A DNA stretch of 64,000 nucleotides. Origin: Corbicula japonica (taxonomy: Eukaryota > Mollusca > Bivalvia > Venerida > Cyrenidae). Every line of letters begins with the position of its first letter. The first letter of the stretch is position 1. The notes beneath the pieces were generated by a model. That model made no database searches and was not told the DNA's origin. It saw only the letters and a list, made by a program, of their open reading frames with translations. Where the stretch lies: positions 1,426,001 through 1,490,000 of the forward strand of contig JAZAYU010000114.1 in the NCBI GenBank assembly GCA_038501625.1. The letters run 5' to 3'. Shown piece after piece: positions 43,968-57,379 of the stretch. A program made the translations under genes and the position numbers.

Positions 43968-46900
43968 ATGGCGAGGTTCAGTGAGGTGTGCGTTCTGGTG
44001 TGCGTACTTTTTACACCGTGCTGCCTGGCAGAGGTGATAAACGTTACAATAGGTACCTTTATTACTCTAGCTCCCCATAAAGTTTAGCTGTTAGGAAAGG
44101 GCATTGTATGTGTGTTTGTCGGTTTCTTGATATTTACAGTCCGGCCATGTGCTTAAGACCACATGTGAACAAAAATCACATTGTATTTGTCCCTTTAAAC
44201 AACAAATTTACGTGTGCACAAAGACCACCTGCCTTAAAATACCTCACAAGAATTGGATTTTCCCTTGTGTGGTTTTTGAAAAAAAAAAAAAAAAAGCAAC
44301 ATATGCATATCGGGAATCGCCACACTCAAAAAACACAGCCTCCCCACGCAGCGAAAAAGAAGAGAGGCTTTGAAGGCAGGTTTGACTGTACTTGTTTACA
44401 GAAACCAGCAATTACCTGATCTAAATACACCTGGCCAGTAATAGCAGGCGTGCTGGATAGTTCCGCTCATATCTTCTCCCACCTATTGCAAACATTTTTT
44501 TCAATTGATTGGAAACCTATATCGTAAATTATTTCAGAAATATACATACAAAAATAATGAGTTTGAGACCTGTACAGAACGACTTATTTGTGATAAAGTA
44601 AACACCTCGTAATGACCGACCCCAAAATCAAGTCTACCCCGCCACTACTTCAAACTTTTTTTTAAAGATTTATAATATTTTTCCACCCCAAAATTAAGAC
44701 CACTCAGTATAAACGTGCATTTTAGTTCAGTCCTAGAGGTGGTCATAAGAGCGGTGTTGAACCCTTTACTCCTTTTACACATTTCAACGCATGTGCGACC
44801 AGTGTAGATCCAGACCAGCCGCCACAGCAGCGCCGTTCGATTTAAATCTGCACTTTTTGGTCAGAAACAACATGATGAATATAAAATCGAACAGTGTAGA
44901 TCCTGATCAGACGGCAAAAAATATGCCTACTGATCTGGATCTACACTGTTCGCTCACGCAATACAGTCCTATATATAGAGAAAGGGTAAAATGTATTTGA
45001 ACATGGCTTTATCATCAAACGTGGCTTTCTACAGTAGCTCATTTAATTACACATTTATATATTTACTCATAATTTAGTGGAAAAATGACACATGCTAAAT
45101 ATGATACTGTGATATCATTTAATTTCGCGGTTATCAAATTTTGCGCAAAAAAATAAATGACATTTTTGCGTGGACGATTTGTGCGGTTGTATTATTTTAA
45201 TAAAATTATATACTAGTAATAAATGCTTGGATTTTGCGTTATGATTTCGCGCACTTCTTGTACCGCAAAATACTTAAAAATAAATCCCTGCGAAATAAAA
45301 TACACGTAAACCACAATAGTTTTTCTTTATTGTAGGCTGCTATCCAAACAACACGATTACTGTGACGAATCCGTCCCCAAGCACATTGTTCTACGGCGTC
45401 GGGATAGGGCCCAACAAAATCAACTGCGACGCAACATTTTCTGCGGACAACAGTCTAATCACACTCGAGGGATGTCCTAAGGTAACGCAACATTTTCTGT
45501 AGACAACACTCGGATCACACTCGAGGGATGTCCTAAGGTAACGCAACATTTTCTGTAGACAACACGCTAATCACACTCGAGAAATGTCCTAAGGTAACGC
45601 AACATTTTCTGTAGACAACACTCGGATCACACTCGAGGGATGTTCTAAGGTAACGCAACATTTTCTGTAGACAACACTCTAATCACACTCGAGAAATGTC
45701 CTAAGGTAACGCAACATTTTCTGTAGACAACACTCGGATCACAATCGAGAGATGTCCTAAGGTAACGCAACCTTTTCTGCGGACAACACTCTAATCACAC
45801 TCGAGAAATGTCCTAAGGTAACGCAACATTTTCTGTAGACAACACTCAAATCACACTCGAGGGATGTCCTAAGGTAACGCAACATTTTTTGTAGACAACA
45901 CTCTAATCACACTCGAGAGATGTCCTAAGGTAACGCAACATTTTCTGCGGACAACACTCGGATCACACTCGAGAGATGTCCTAAGGTATCTTTTGGACGG
46001 TCCAGATTCTAATTAGTATGTCTGTGTTTTTTTTCGACCGGCATTTCGTTGTTAGACAGTTTCTTTTTTTTCTGTGTTGTTCGGTTCCATCGGCGCTTTA
46101 TTTCACCCTTTCCCGTGAATTACAGAATTTTCTCGATGAAATAAGTGCTTACTCATTGTTATTCTTTTCACGTTGGTATCCATGCGCACATAATATCCCG
46201 AGTGAGATCTTTTTGAAAAAAAAGGTTAATGCAGTTTTTCTGTAGAAATCATGGTAATTATTCATTAAAATACATAAAATTAGAATACACAGAAAAGATG
46301 TCTTTTACCAGCGTGACTAATTTTATGATGAAACTATTGTATTATAAGGCATTTTGTTAAGGCTGTTAAATGTCAATATAATCTCCGGCAATATTCTCAT
46401 ATAAAAATTTCGCGCTGGCATGAATTCGCGCATTTAAATTAATCGTATAAGAATTGATATTAGATGGTTTGATTTGACTGGGATTCGTGTCATTATTTTG
46501 TTTCGTAACGATTATCATGCTAACTAGTGACTATCATGTTTCGCAGTGAGAAATGTGTTTCGTAAAAATTCCTGTTTCATTTCATGTAGATTATCATGTT
46601 CCGTAGAGATCATTGTTTCGTAGATTAACACAATTCAAAGTGATTATCATGTTCCATAGAGATTATCATGTTCCATAGAGATTATCATGTTCCGTAGTGA
46701 TTATCATGTTCCATAGAGATATCGTGTTCCGTAGTGATTATCGTGTTCCGTAGTGATTATCATGTGCCGTAGAGATTATCATGTTCCGAATAGATATCGT
46801 GTTCCGTAGTGATTATCATGTTCCGTAGAGATTATCATGTTCCGTAGTGAATATCATGTTCCGTAGAGATTATCGTGTTCCGTAGTGCTTATCATGTTCC

Positions 46901-49900
46901 GTAGTGATTATCATGTTCCGTAGAGATTATCATGTTCCGTAGTGATTATCATGTTCCGTAGTGTTTATCATGTTCCGTAGTGATTATCATGTTCCGTAGA
47001 GATTATCATGTTCCGTAGTGATTATCATGTTCCGTAGTGATTATCATGTTCAGTAGAGATTATCATGTTCCGTAGAGATTATCGTGTTCCGTAGAGATTA
47101 TCATGTTCCGTAGAGATTATCATGTTCCATAGAGATTATCATGTTCCGTAGTGATTATCATGTTCCGTAGAGATTATCATGTTCCGTAGTGATTATCATG
47201 TTCCGAAGAGATTATCCTGTTCCGTAGTGATTATCATGTTCCGTAGAGATTATCATGTTCCGAAGTGATTATCATGTTCCGAAGAGATTATCCTGTTCCG
47301 TAGTGATTATCATGTTCCGTAGAGATTATCGTGTTCCGTAGAGATTATCATGTTCGTAGAGATAATCATGTTCCGTAGATTAACGCAGTTCGAAGTGATT
47401 ATCATGTTTCATAGTGATTATCATGTTCCGTAGAGATCATCATGTTCCATAGAGATTATCATGTTCCGTAGAGATTATCATGTTCCGTTGTGATTATCAT
47501 GTTCCGTAGAGATTATCATGTTCGGTAGTGAATATCATGTTCCGTAGATTTACACAATTGGAAGTGGTTATCACGTTTCGTAGTGATAATCATGTTCCGA
47601 AGAGATTATCATGTTCCGTAGTGATTATCATGTTCCATAGTGATTATCATATTCCGTAGAGATTATCATGTTCCATAGAGATGATCATGTTCCGTAGTGA
47701 TTATCATGTTCCGTAGAGATTATCATGTTCCCTAGTGATTATCATGTTCCGTAGAGATTATCATATTCCATAGAGATAATCATGTTCCGTGGTGATTATC
47801 ATGTTCCGTAGAGATTATCATGTTCCGTAGTGATTATCATGTTCCGTAGAGATTATCATGTTCCGTAGATTAACACAATTCGAAGTGATTATCATGTTTC
47901 GTAGTGATTATCATGTTTCTTTGTGATTTCATTGTAAAAATCATGATTTCTAGCGCTAATCATGTATTGTAGACATTTATCAAGTTTCATAAAGAAAATC
48001 ATCTTTTATAGTGATTACCATGTTTCGTAGAGATTATCGTGTTTCGAAATGATTATCATGTTTCGTAGAGATTATCATGTTCCGTAGAGATTATCATGTT
48101 TCGTAGATATTGTCATGTTCCGTAGAGAGTATCATGTTTCGTAGAGATTATCATGTTCCGTAAAGATTATCATGTTCCGTAGAGATTATCATGTTCCGTA
48201 GAGATTATCATGTTTCGTAGAGATTATCATGTTCCGTAGAGATTATCATGTTCCGTAGAGATTATCATGTTTCTTAGTGATCATCATGTTTCGTAGTGAT
48301 TATCATGTTTCGAAATGATTATCATGTTTCGCAGTGATTATCATGTTTTCTAGTGATAACCGTTTTTCGTAGTGATTCTCGTGTTTTGAAGTTATCATGT
48401 TTTTGTAGTGATGATCATATATCGTAGTGATTATCATGTTTCGCATTGATTATCATGTTTCTTAGTGTTTATCGTGTTTCATAGTGATTAGGTTTCGTAG
48501 TGATTATCATGTTTTGTAGTCATTATCATGTTTTGTAGTGATTTTCATGTTTGGTTGTATTTTTATGTTACGTTTTGATTATCATGTTTCTTAGTGATTA
48601 TTGTGTTTCGTAGTTATGATCATGTTTAGTAGAGATTATCGTGTTTCGTAGCGATTATCATGTTTCGTAGTGATTATCGTGTTTCGTAGTGATTATCGTG
48701 CTACGTAGAGTACAATGGGTATTAGATCTTTCATCCGTCTTTAATCTGACACTAGTTCAGACACTTTTTAATCATTTCCCATAGAATACCGTTCCAGGGT
48801 CAGGTTTGGCCGTTGCAATTTATAACAATGCAAATTTATAAAGAGCAATCGAAGACATTCTGTTTATTCTGTGACAGCAGTTAAACAATATCTTCATCAA
48901 TTTTTCTTTGCTAGCAGCCAGGGAATCCAGTCACTCCTAAATAACAGGTAAACCGGAATGAAACTGACTTTTGGTCAAGTCTCTCCAAATTCAAAACAAA
49001 TTTTGTCAATTTCACTTATTTCTAAATTTTAAGAAAAGATATGACCGAAATATCTACCGATAGAAAAAAATGTGTATATAAATTGTATTCCATAAACAAA
49101 TTTGCCAATCGCAGACCTTAAATCAGCATTGAATTAGCCAATTGCATATATGCTATCAACAATGAATAAGCCAATCGCATACCTGCTATTAATGAGCCAG
49201 TCAAAGTCCTGCTATTAACATTTAGTTAGCCAATCAGAACTGTTTTTATTCCTTCAGGATGTAGACATTCTTCTTCAACTGACCGAAGACATTCAAGATC
49301 AATTCATAGTGGGCGGGACAGGCAAGGTCCAGTTCCACATTAAATGCACCGAGATTGTGAATGGAATGACAGTCAATGTCACGCATTCTCTTCAAACAAT
49401 GTAAGTAAAGGGAACTAAGACTGTGATGACAGTCTATGTCACGCATTTTTTTCAAACAATGTAAGTAAAGGGAGCTGACAAGTATAATGTCAATGTCACG
49501 CATTGTCTGCAAACCATGTAAGTAAAGGGATCTCATTGGTATAATGCCCATGTCATAAATTCTCTTCAAACAATGTAAGTAAAGGGAGCTAACTAGTATA
49601 ATGTCAATGTCACGCATTGTCTGCAAACAGTGAAAGTAAAGGGAGCTAACTAGTATAATGTCAATGTCACGCATTGTCTGCAAACAGTGTAAGTAAAGGG
49701 AGCTAACTAGTATAATGTCAATGTCACGCATTGTCTGCAAACAATGTAAGTAAAGGGAGCTAACAAGTATAATGTCAATGTCACGCATTGTCTGCAAACA
49801 GTGTAAGTAAATGGAGCTTAGTAGTATGATGAGGTCAATGTCACGCATTGTCTGCAAAAAATGTATGTAAAGGAACTAACTAGTATGACAGTCAATGTCA

Positions 49901-52900
49901 CGCATTCTCTTCAAACAATGTATGTAAAGGTAGCTAACTATTATAAAGACAGTCAGTGACGCGCATTCTCTTCAATGTAAGTAAAGGGAGCTAACTAGTA
50001 TAATGACAGTCAATGTCTGAATTCTCTTCAAACAATGAAAGTAAAGGGATGTACTAGTATGTCAATGTCACGCATTGTCTGCAAACAATGTAAGTAAATG
50101 CAGCTAACTAGTATAATGTCAATATCACACACTCTCTTCAAACAATGTAAGTAAAGAGGGAGCTTAATTGTATAATGAGGTAAATGTCGCACATTCTCTT
50201 TAACCATGAAAGTAAAGGGAGCTAACTTGTATAATGACAGACAGTGTCATGCATTCTCTTCAAACAATGTAAGTAAAAGAAGCTAAGTAGTATAAGGAGG
50301 TCCAACAATGTTAGTAAAGGGAGCTTAATTTTGTAATGACACCCAATGTCACATATTTTCTTCAACAATGTGATTAAAGGAGCTTACTAGTTTACTATTA
50401 GCCAATATCACACATTCTCTTCAAACAATTAAAGTCAAGGGAGCTAAAGGGTGATAAGTAGAAGACATTGTCGCCATTACTTATTTTCTTCTTACACTTT
50501 TTTGTACAGGAAGATAGTAAAGAAGAATGATAATTTTCACCAGACAATATCACACTTAAGGTAACTTACTAGTGGACTGAAAGTACCCTTGCACAATCCA
50601 TTCAAACTGTGTAACAGAAGGGAGATAACTCAAAGGGGGGGGGGGGTGACAGTCACATTGCATTCGTTTCAAGAAATGTTTACCAGTGTATGTGGATGCC
50701 TTGTGGAATGACAAATACCTTGGCGCATTCTCTTCAACAGTGTAAGTATATAGAGCTTACTAGTGAAACAACAGCAACCTTTACGCATTTCTTCAAACAA
50801 TGCAAGTAATGGGAGAGAACCATTGAACTCGGAACATTCTAGTTGAATGACATTTATCATCTCGGATTCTCTCCAAACAATATATCGGTGGCAATTAATA
50901 GTTGAACGAGAGTCAGCTAAAGGGAGGTAAGTAGTGCTTACACATTCTCAGTCAGTCTTATGAAAAAGATGTCCATTCCAATTTCTTCAGTATACATAGT
51001 ATAATTGAACATGTATTATCGACGCATCTCTATTACCTTCGTTAATTAGGTATGTAGTTACGCGGTTCTATATTTGATAGCTTTGATCTAGATATCCCGA
51101 ACTCTGTCATTTCTTGGTAAATATTAAGTTGATTAATAAGTTATTTTAACAAACCCCCAGAAATAATTAACCCATATTGAACTGCATAAGAATCATTGAT
51201 AATTTTAACAAGTGTGTCAATAATACAGCGATCCAGGCTAAGTACTAACAAAGGCTTAGTTATTACTTTTACAAAATAAACAAATAATCTTAAATATTTT
51301 AGACGAATGTTTTCCGATGATGCCACCCTATTTAATTCCTTTTTCAATGAATGGATCAAGAAGTAAATTTCTGATGTCTTTCAGCCTGGTAGTTGACGAG
51401 ACATTGGAACAAGACGTATGGTTTTATCCAAACTTTTACGTCAGAAGAAATGTTTTGACGGAACCAGTAACGATTGCTGAGATAACGGATCCTCTTTACT
51501 TGACCTATGATCTCAACAGTGAGTAAATCATCTTAATATGGTGTTCGTAAGGGCCATCGTTGTTTCATTAGTATGAAATTATTTGTAATTTTATGGGTAT
51601 CATAAATACTGCAAATATTCAAATGAAATTAATACCTGCTCGAGTTGTTACATGACCGTCTGTGATATAGTTGCCAACAGTTATGTCTCTTTACCAATTA
51701 CATATATAGTGTATAATTAGGTCGGCTATTTTAAGAATATGGGAGCTACCCTACTCAACCCGGTGTCGGTGTCCGCGTCTGTTAAACAAAATATGAACTT
51801 GATCACATAACTTTAGAACTACATTTGATATAAACTTGAAACTTAGAATGTTTACTTGTATTCACCACCAAAATCTACATCATTTAAAACAGGAACCTTG
51901 GCTCTGCTACAATTATGCCCCTTTTTTCTTAAATTTTGCGTTAAACAAAATATGCTTCACGTTCAAACTACTTGAGATGTCAACTTGAAACTTAATTTTC
52001 ATGATAATTTGGTCAAAAAGTTGAAAATTATCCCCTCTTCTGGAAATCTTGCATTTAAAAGTACAAGAACTAGTCTACTGATTTAAGCGTTTCCAAAAAT
52101 TTGTAAAAACACCCTTATTCTGTTTGCAGATAATTATTCAATGACGTTTGACAGTTGTACTGCATATTCCGGCCAGACGCCTTCACCCACGAGCATATAC
52201 CTTCAGCTGATCTCCTCGGAGTACGTAGTTTCTGTGTTGTCCTTTCAGAGAGATATGGATCGCTTTGTCCGTCCGTCGGTCCGTCACGAAAACATGACAT
52301 AGGTCAAAACTTCGCCATTTCTTAATATTACTTCATCAAACCTTCAAATATTTTTCTTATGACAAAACGGTCGTGATGATTTCAAATTCTTTAGGTCAAA
52401 GTCACGTTTGACGGAGTCATGCCCGTTTATGCCCCCACAAAGTGGAAGGCATATAGAGTTGCACTCGTCCATACGTACGTAAATTTTTTTTGCATCAACT
52501 CCTCCTAAACTATCAGGCGGTTTTCTTTCAAACATATACAGATGATCAAAGCAGGGTGTGTAGATGATCGTAAAGAAAGGATTTTTCCTGCGACCATTTT
52601 TACCAGAGTTAGTGCCCTTTGTTGTTACAAATGTTGTTGTAGCAGTGGGGACATCAGAGTCCGAGGACACATTCTAGTTTTAATTGGACTTTTATTTTGA
52701 CAACGTACCAGAGGGCGACACAAGTGTTCAACTGAACACCCATCTACTTTACGGTAATGCGGTATAGACCCACTACATATAAAAACGTTTGCACGGCATA
52801 TTTTATTTTAATATAATAACTACGATTAATATTGCTATGCTACGGGTTCAGAAAGGAATGGCGTTCCATACTTCACAAAATAACAATGACGTAATAATTT

Positions 52901-55860
52901 TACTAAAACAAACGTCTAGTTAAACCTTGCAAAGAAATTAAATTTCTTACATTATCATTGAATTCGAGTACATTCTTCGAGTTTTATAAAGTATATAAAA
53001 CAGTATTTACCCGTTTGTGATAATCTATATGAAGTTTTGTTGTTAAATTTTCGTCAGGTCACTCTGAAAATTACCTAGTTTTCTTAGGGTTTTAGATTCG
53101 TAACTCGATCTACCCGCGAAAATGTACGAAAATCGGTTTTCCAAACATTTTAATACATTGTGGGTATAATAAATTTTTTCCATTTAGAAGATTTTCAGTC
53201 CCTATATAAACGCAGCATCTACAGTCAAAATAGACAATATATACTCGGCATCAATCTACTCTTTTCAGCTGCTCACTGGATACTGTGTTGATCGACAGCT
53301 TTGAGGCAGGCAAGACAGCCAATGTGGGGGACGAGGTTCGATACTTCACGCAGATGAGAATGTTCCGGTTCTGGGACGACTTCTATGTCACGATCGTCTG
53401 CCAGGTGACCATCTGCCGGAAGAACCTCGCTTCCTGTGTCATGGTCAGTACTGCTCATGAAAATTTCTTCTCTTTCCCAGATATCAGCCATTTGTTTATG
53501 TTTATAGTTCATCTAAACCTAGTTTTGTTTGAATATTTTGGCCAGTTTTTAGACGGGTGGTTTCAATATCACAGCCAGAAAAGATTTGGACATTGTTCAA
53601 TCGACACTAGGATATACTTCTTGGTTTTTAATTTCTTGCTTCAAACCTTGACCCTATCTCAAATTTAAAGGTCAAATAAGTGTTTAAAATTAGCATAAAT
53701 TTGCTAATTATAAAGGTAACTCGGCCAATTTTCACCTGACTGTTAACCTAAATGAAAGGTCACGCTTCCGGTTGCTTGGTCAAAACCTATCGTAGAACAT
53801 CGTTTCCGGAGCTGAACTTTGTAACTTTCTTTTACTTTTATTTCGGGCAATCTTCAGGAAAGGTTTACTTGAATGATAAGTAGTGTTACGGGTCAACACA
53901 ATGCATCCGTTTAAATGCCCATATGTGTTATATGTTACTGACAACAGTTTGTGATGTCATTTGAGATGTCTAGAACAAATGTATACAATACGAGATATTT
54001 GTAAAAGTTGTTTGACCTTGTTATTTTCTGGTCGCGCAATTATATGACAAAAACTAAAAATGCTGATTTCTCTCTTAATAATTGAATATTCTTTAAAAGG
54101 ACCGCGTATATTGTTGGCATTTAAATTTTTGTTCTGTGTATTTAGTTTGTGTTTTGGATGTAAATAGAACTATAAGGAAATTTTAGGCTTAGATACTTTT
54201 CTTTACTGTTCTAAGTTTTCTAAGCGTATTTAAAAAGATACATTAATTACAATTATTTGGGCAAAGAGTTTTGGAATTGCATTTTACCGTTAGAGAGATT
54301 TTTATTTTTTTTATTTTTTTTGTCGATGACAGTGCAATGACGAAATGTGCAAAACCTTTAAACAAAAAAATCTCAAAAATGGTTAAAATTTTTGTTCGAT
54401 AACACAGTTGAAAAGTTTTTTTTATTTTGTTTTGTAAAGAACACATGTACACAAGGCGGTAGGAAGCGAAGATCGTTTGAAGAAGGCGATGAAGTACAAC
54501 ACAGTACAGTATGGAACACTCTCAGAATCGTCGATAAAGCTGGCGTGGACTTCCTCCCGAATTCAGCTCGTGAACATGCTGCTTTAAGTAAGTTTGAGTT
54601 TAATTGACATTAGGCTTTTTAATGCATCCACGAAGTTGAACTCGTCAGTCTGTCCGTCCGTTGGTACGTCCCCAAAACCTTGTGGCATCAATTCCTCATT
54701 AACTATCAGCGGATTTCTTTCAAACTTGCACAGATGATCATGCAGGATGTGTAGATGATCGTAAAGAAAGGAGTTTTTCATGCGACCATTTTTTTCCAGA
54801 GTTATGGCCCTTCGTTACAAATGTTGTTGTAGCAGTGGGGACATCAGTGTTCGAGGACACATTTTAGTTTATTAAATATTCCTTTGGCTACTCTTTGTTA
54901 GGTTGTGTCAAAACTTTTCGAACAACCCTCGTTAGTTGAGCTAATTTTGTTGAATGCAAAAAGAAACTAAAGCTAAAACTTTGACTATATTGCTATCCAC
55001 TAGTTAAGCATTTTAACGTTGCTTATATTTCTCTGCCCGTATATTCGTATAATGTCGAGCTGTTCTGCTACCTTTTTCGTCAGCGTCAGCGTCGGTGCTT
55101 TGATGAAAGTTTTGACAGCAACCTCATTATATCTTACAAAGTACTACTGTTGTATCATTTGATTTTGCGGGACCAATTTTGTATAAATACAGGGCCGTAA
55201 CTCTGAAATGGGTTAAGGTAATTCATTCTTGCACACAATACAGTTTTACTAATGGTGAGATGTGAAAATACAATTATCGGTTTTTTTAAACAATTTAAAA
55301 AATACTGTTCTTTTATTGTTATATAAATAGATGAATATGATTATAACAGGAGACAATCGTTGAAAAAAAGAATTTTGTTAGAAAAGTAATAAAATGTGGT
55401 ACCTGCACTGCTCAACACCAGTAAAACTGAATTGGGTGTAAGAATGAATAACCTTAAGCAATTTGGCTGGTTATCAAAACTGGTCGAGATATAATGCCCA
55501 TAAACATTTATATGAAGATCGAATCGGAACTGTTTGAGTTAGAAAGCGGACATGCCTTTTTTTATAAATAAAGGGCCATAACTCTGATGTGCTTGAAGCG
55601 ATTTGGCTGGTTATCGAAGTTTCCCGAGATATAATGCTCATCCATACACATTTCCCCAAGTTTCATGATTATCAGATTAGAACTGTTTTAAAAAAAACAA
55701 ACATCGCTGCGGACGCCGAACGCCCGTTTAAAAAGTTGTAGATGAAAATGTTTAGGACGATGTGATGACGCATGTTTTTATTTTGTTTGCAGGTGTAGTG
55801 TGCGAAGCCATCTTAGTGTTGATTGTCGGCTTTGTGTTAGATCGCTTCTTTGTCCATTAG
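43968..55860 (+). CDS. Zona pellucida (ZP) domain protein B, complete coding region, 8 exons
   Basis: Paralogue of ZP-A. Coding exons: 43968-44052, 45336-45481, 49258-49400, 51385-51518, 52130-52220, 53269-53443, 54440-54587, 55793-55860. They total 990 nt (329 residues plus stop), with consistent phases. The first coding exon has an acceptor (TTTCAG) two bases before the ATG, so an untranslated exon lies upstream. The signal peptide is MARFSEVCVLVCVLFTPCCL. ZP-N begins GCYPNNTITV; ZP-C includes MTFDSCTAYSG, CSLDTVLIDSF and FRFWDDFYVTIVCQVTIC. A furin site RKRR is at 266-269, followed by a short propeptide and a C-terminal hydrophobic helix (AILVLIVGFVL) with a six-residue tail. N-glycosylation sequons include NVT, NNT and NYS. 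Such proteins are cleaved at the furin site and polymerise outside the cell through their ZP modules (family knowledge). Exons 2 and 3 are followed by tandem copies of their own ends and donors. Exact biological role unknown. Confidence 0.91.
44775..44985. repeat. Dispersed repeat family D2, copy 3
   Basis: GCATGTGCGACCAGTGTAGA..TCCAGACCAGCCGCC and facing ACTGATCTGGATCTACACTG..TTCGCTC modules. First coding intron of ZP-B. Confidence 0.65.
45426..45990 (+). repeat. Splice-donor-anchored tandem array 3 (56-bp unit) at the end of ZP-B exon 2
   Basis: The last ~55 bases of exon 2 plus donor (GATGTCCTAAG|GTAACGCAAC) recur at an exact 56-base period. GTAACG or GTATC donors lie at 45482, 45538, 45594, 45650, 45706, 45762, 45818, 45874, 45930 and 45986. 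The exonic unit reads CTGCGGACAAC; most intronic units read CTGTAGACAAC, and a few keep the exonic form. Units alternate between CGGATCACACTCGAGGGATG and CTAATCACACTCGAGAAATG, indicating a 112-base higher-order repeat. Read-through from the exon meets TAG after six codons. Confidence 0.95.
46540..48720 (+). repeat. 19-bp minisatellite, roughly 100 copies
   Basis: Unit ATGTTCCGTAGAGATTATC, with TAGTGATTATC and TAGAGATTATC forms often alternating (38-base higher-order). Copies after about 47900 shift to the ATGTTTCGTAG variant. TTAACACAATTCGAAGTGAT insertions mark sub-array boundaries near 46625, 47375, 47550 and 47870. Intron 2 of ZP-B, 550 bases past array 3. Confidence 0.95.
49366..50470 (+). 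repeat. Splice-donor-anchored tandem array 4 (about 57-bp unit) at the end of ZP-B exon 3
   Basis: The exon end GTCAATGTCACGCATTCTCT..TCAAACAAT and donor GTAAGTAAAGGGAG are repeated about 18 times. About ten copies keep ATGTAAGTAAAG; others read GTATGT, GAAAGT or GTTAGT. The proximal half is well conserved (TAACTAGTATAATGTCAATG) and copies decay with distance. Continuing the exon frame gives ATG TAA at once. A 203-codon frame on the minus strand is a by-product of the repeat. Confidence 0.93.
52433..52680 (+). repeat. Dispersed repeat family D3, copy 5
   Basis: TATGCCCCCACAAAGTGGAA...CTCCTCCTAAACTATCAGGC...AGATGATCGTAAAGAAAGGA...GCAGTGGGGACATCAGAGTC. Intron 5 of ZP-B. Confidence 0.85.
54617..54868 (+). 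repeat. Dispersed repeat family D3, copy 6
   Basis: TTTAATGCATCCACGAAGTT...CATCAATTCCTCATTAACTA...GTAGATGATCGTAAAGAAAG...AGTGGGGACATCAGTGTTCG. It starts about 30 bases after ZP-B exon 7. Confidence 0.85.
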
Positions 55861-56739
55861 ATTCAAGATGAGTCACGGGCATGAGTGTTTGTTACTTCCG
55901 GTGTTATATCGTGTTAGGTACACATTGACTGGATGTTCAATTTGTTGACTTAAAATGTTATCTCGCATCCGAGTATACTGTTCTGTTGTTTCTGTGATCC
56001 TGATTCCGCTGGACCCGATACACAATTAGTGATCGCATTGTCCGTCCATCATTTTGAGCGCAGTGATCAAATTATATGTCCGTTGTTCGATTACGACTTA
56101 AAAATATATATCACAGCGATCGCATCTTCCGTCAGTTATCATAGTTATTGCCTTGTCCGTCTGTCCGTTCAGTCCCACAGGAATATAACTTACCATAGTT
56201 ATCCCCTTCTTCGTCCATTCGTTCGATCCAATATGAACATAACTTATTTAAATGAACGCCTTGTCCTTCTATCATTAAATCTCACAGGAACAGAACATAT
56301 CAAAGTGATCGCCTTATCACATTCAGTGATAGGAGTATCTGTCTGTCCGTCCGTACGTTTCTGCAGGAACAGTACTTATCATGGTGGTCGCATTGACGTA
56401 TTGTTGGATCCCTCAGAAACAATACTTATTTCTTGACACAGTAAACGCCTTATTAGTCCGTTCGTTACAAATATGGAGCTGAGTTTACTTAACATCCTAA
56501 TTTAAAGATTTTTAACCTAAAAACAAAGCTACTGATCTTATTCAAAAGAGGATGTCGCAACCGAAATCCAGTGCCCATTATAAAAGTAGAGGGCAGCCTG
56601 TATGATTTATGGGTAAATCTTTTGAAAATCCAATGTCCATTGTAAATGGATTACAAAAAGTTAATATCGTTATATCAGACGGTGACATTATATTACACAA
56701 TTGCTCTAATCATAACTTCGGAATGTCTTCCTTTTTTTG

Positions 56740-56985
56740 CCGCCACAAAGTGGGAGGCTTGTAGAGTTGCACTAGTCCGTACGTCCGTCCGTACGTACGT
56801 TCGTCCCCAAAATCATCTGACAACTCGTCAACTATCAGATTGATTTCTTTCAAACATACACAGATGATCTAGCAGGATGTAGATGATCTTAAAGAAAGGA
56901 TTTTTCCTGGGACCATTTTTACCAGAGTTATGGCCCTTTGTTACAAATGTTGTAGCACTGGAGGCATCGGTGTCCGAGGACAAAC
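56740..56985 (+). repeat. Dispersed repeat family D3, copy 7
   Basis: TGCCGCCACAAAGTGGGAGG..CTTGTAGAGTTGCACTAGTC...ACACAGATGATCTAGCAGGA...TACCAGAGTTATGGCCCTTT...GGAGGCATCGGTGTCCGAGG. Confidence 0.85.
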
Positions 56986-57379
56986 TGATAAACATTATTT
57001 CTAATTCGCTCATTGTTTAATCATGTAAAACAGGTGTATAACTAAGAATAACCAAATAGTATTTTTTTAATATTTACATTTATTAACATTATCTAAAATA
57101 ATAAATACAACAATTTTCCTGGATCCAAAAGTCGAGTCACATGATTTTAATTATGATACAAATACCATGTGCTTTGTGCATTATATAAGTTTATCTTATA
57201 TATATTTCCTTGTTTGGAGGGTTTTTGAGTTTGTCTTTATATAGTTTGGTGTGTGAAATGTAAGCAACTCTCATGGTTATTGTAAATTTATATATTGCAG
57301 CGATTTACTTAAACTATAGGAATTGGTTTTGTCAAAGTTTCTACCATTTTTAAGTGACTTATTTTGAAATGAATGCAAA

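Noticed and set aside
46540..48720. CRISPR-like look of a regular 19-bp repeat
   Set aside because: No unique spacers, eukaryotic intron, head-to-tail contiguous units: an ordinary minisatellite.
49246..49857. 203-codon minus-strand frame
   Set aside because: Antisense of donor array 4 and of ZP-B exon 3; repetition of one unit, not a gene.
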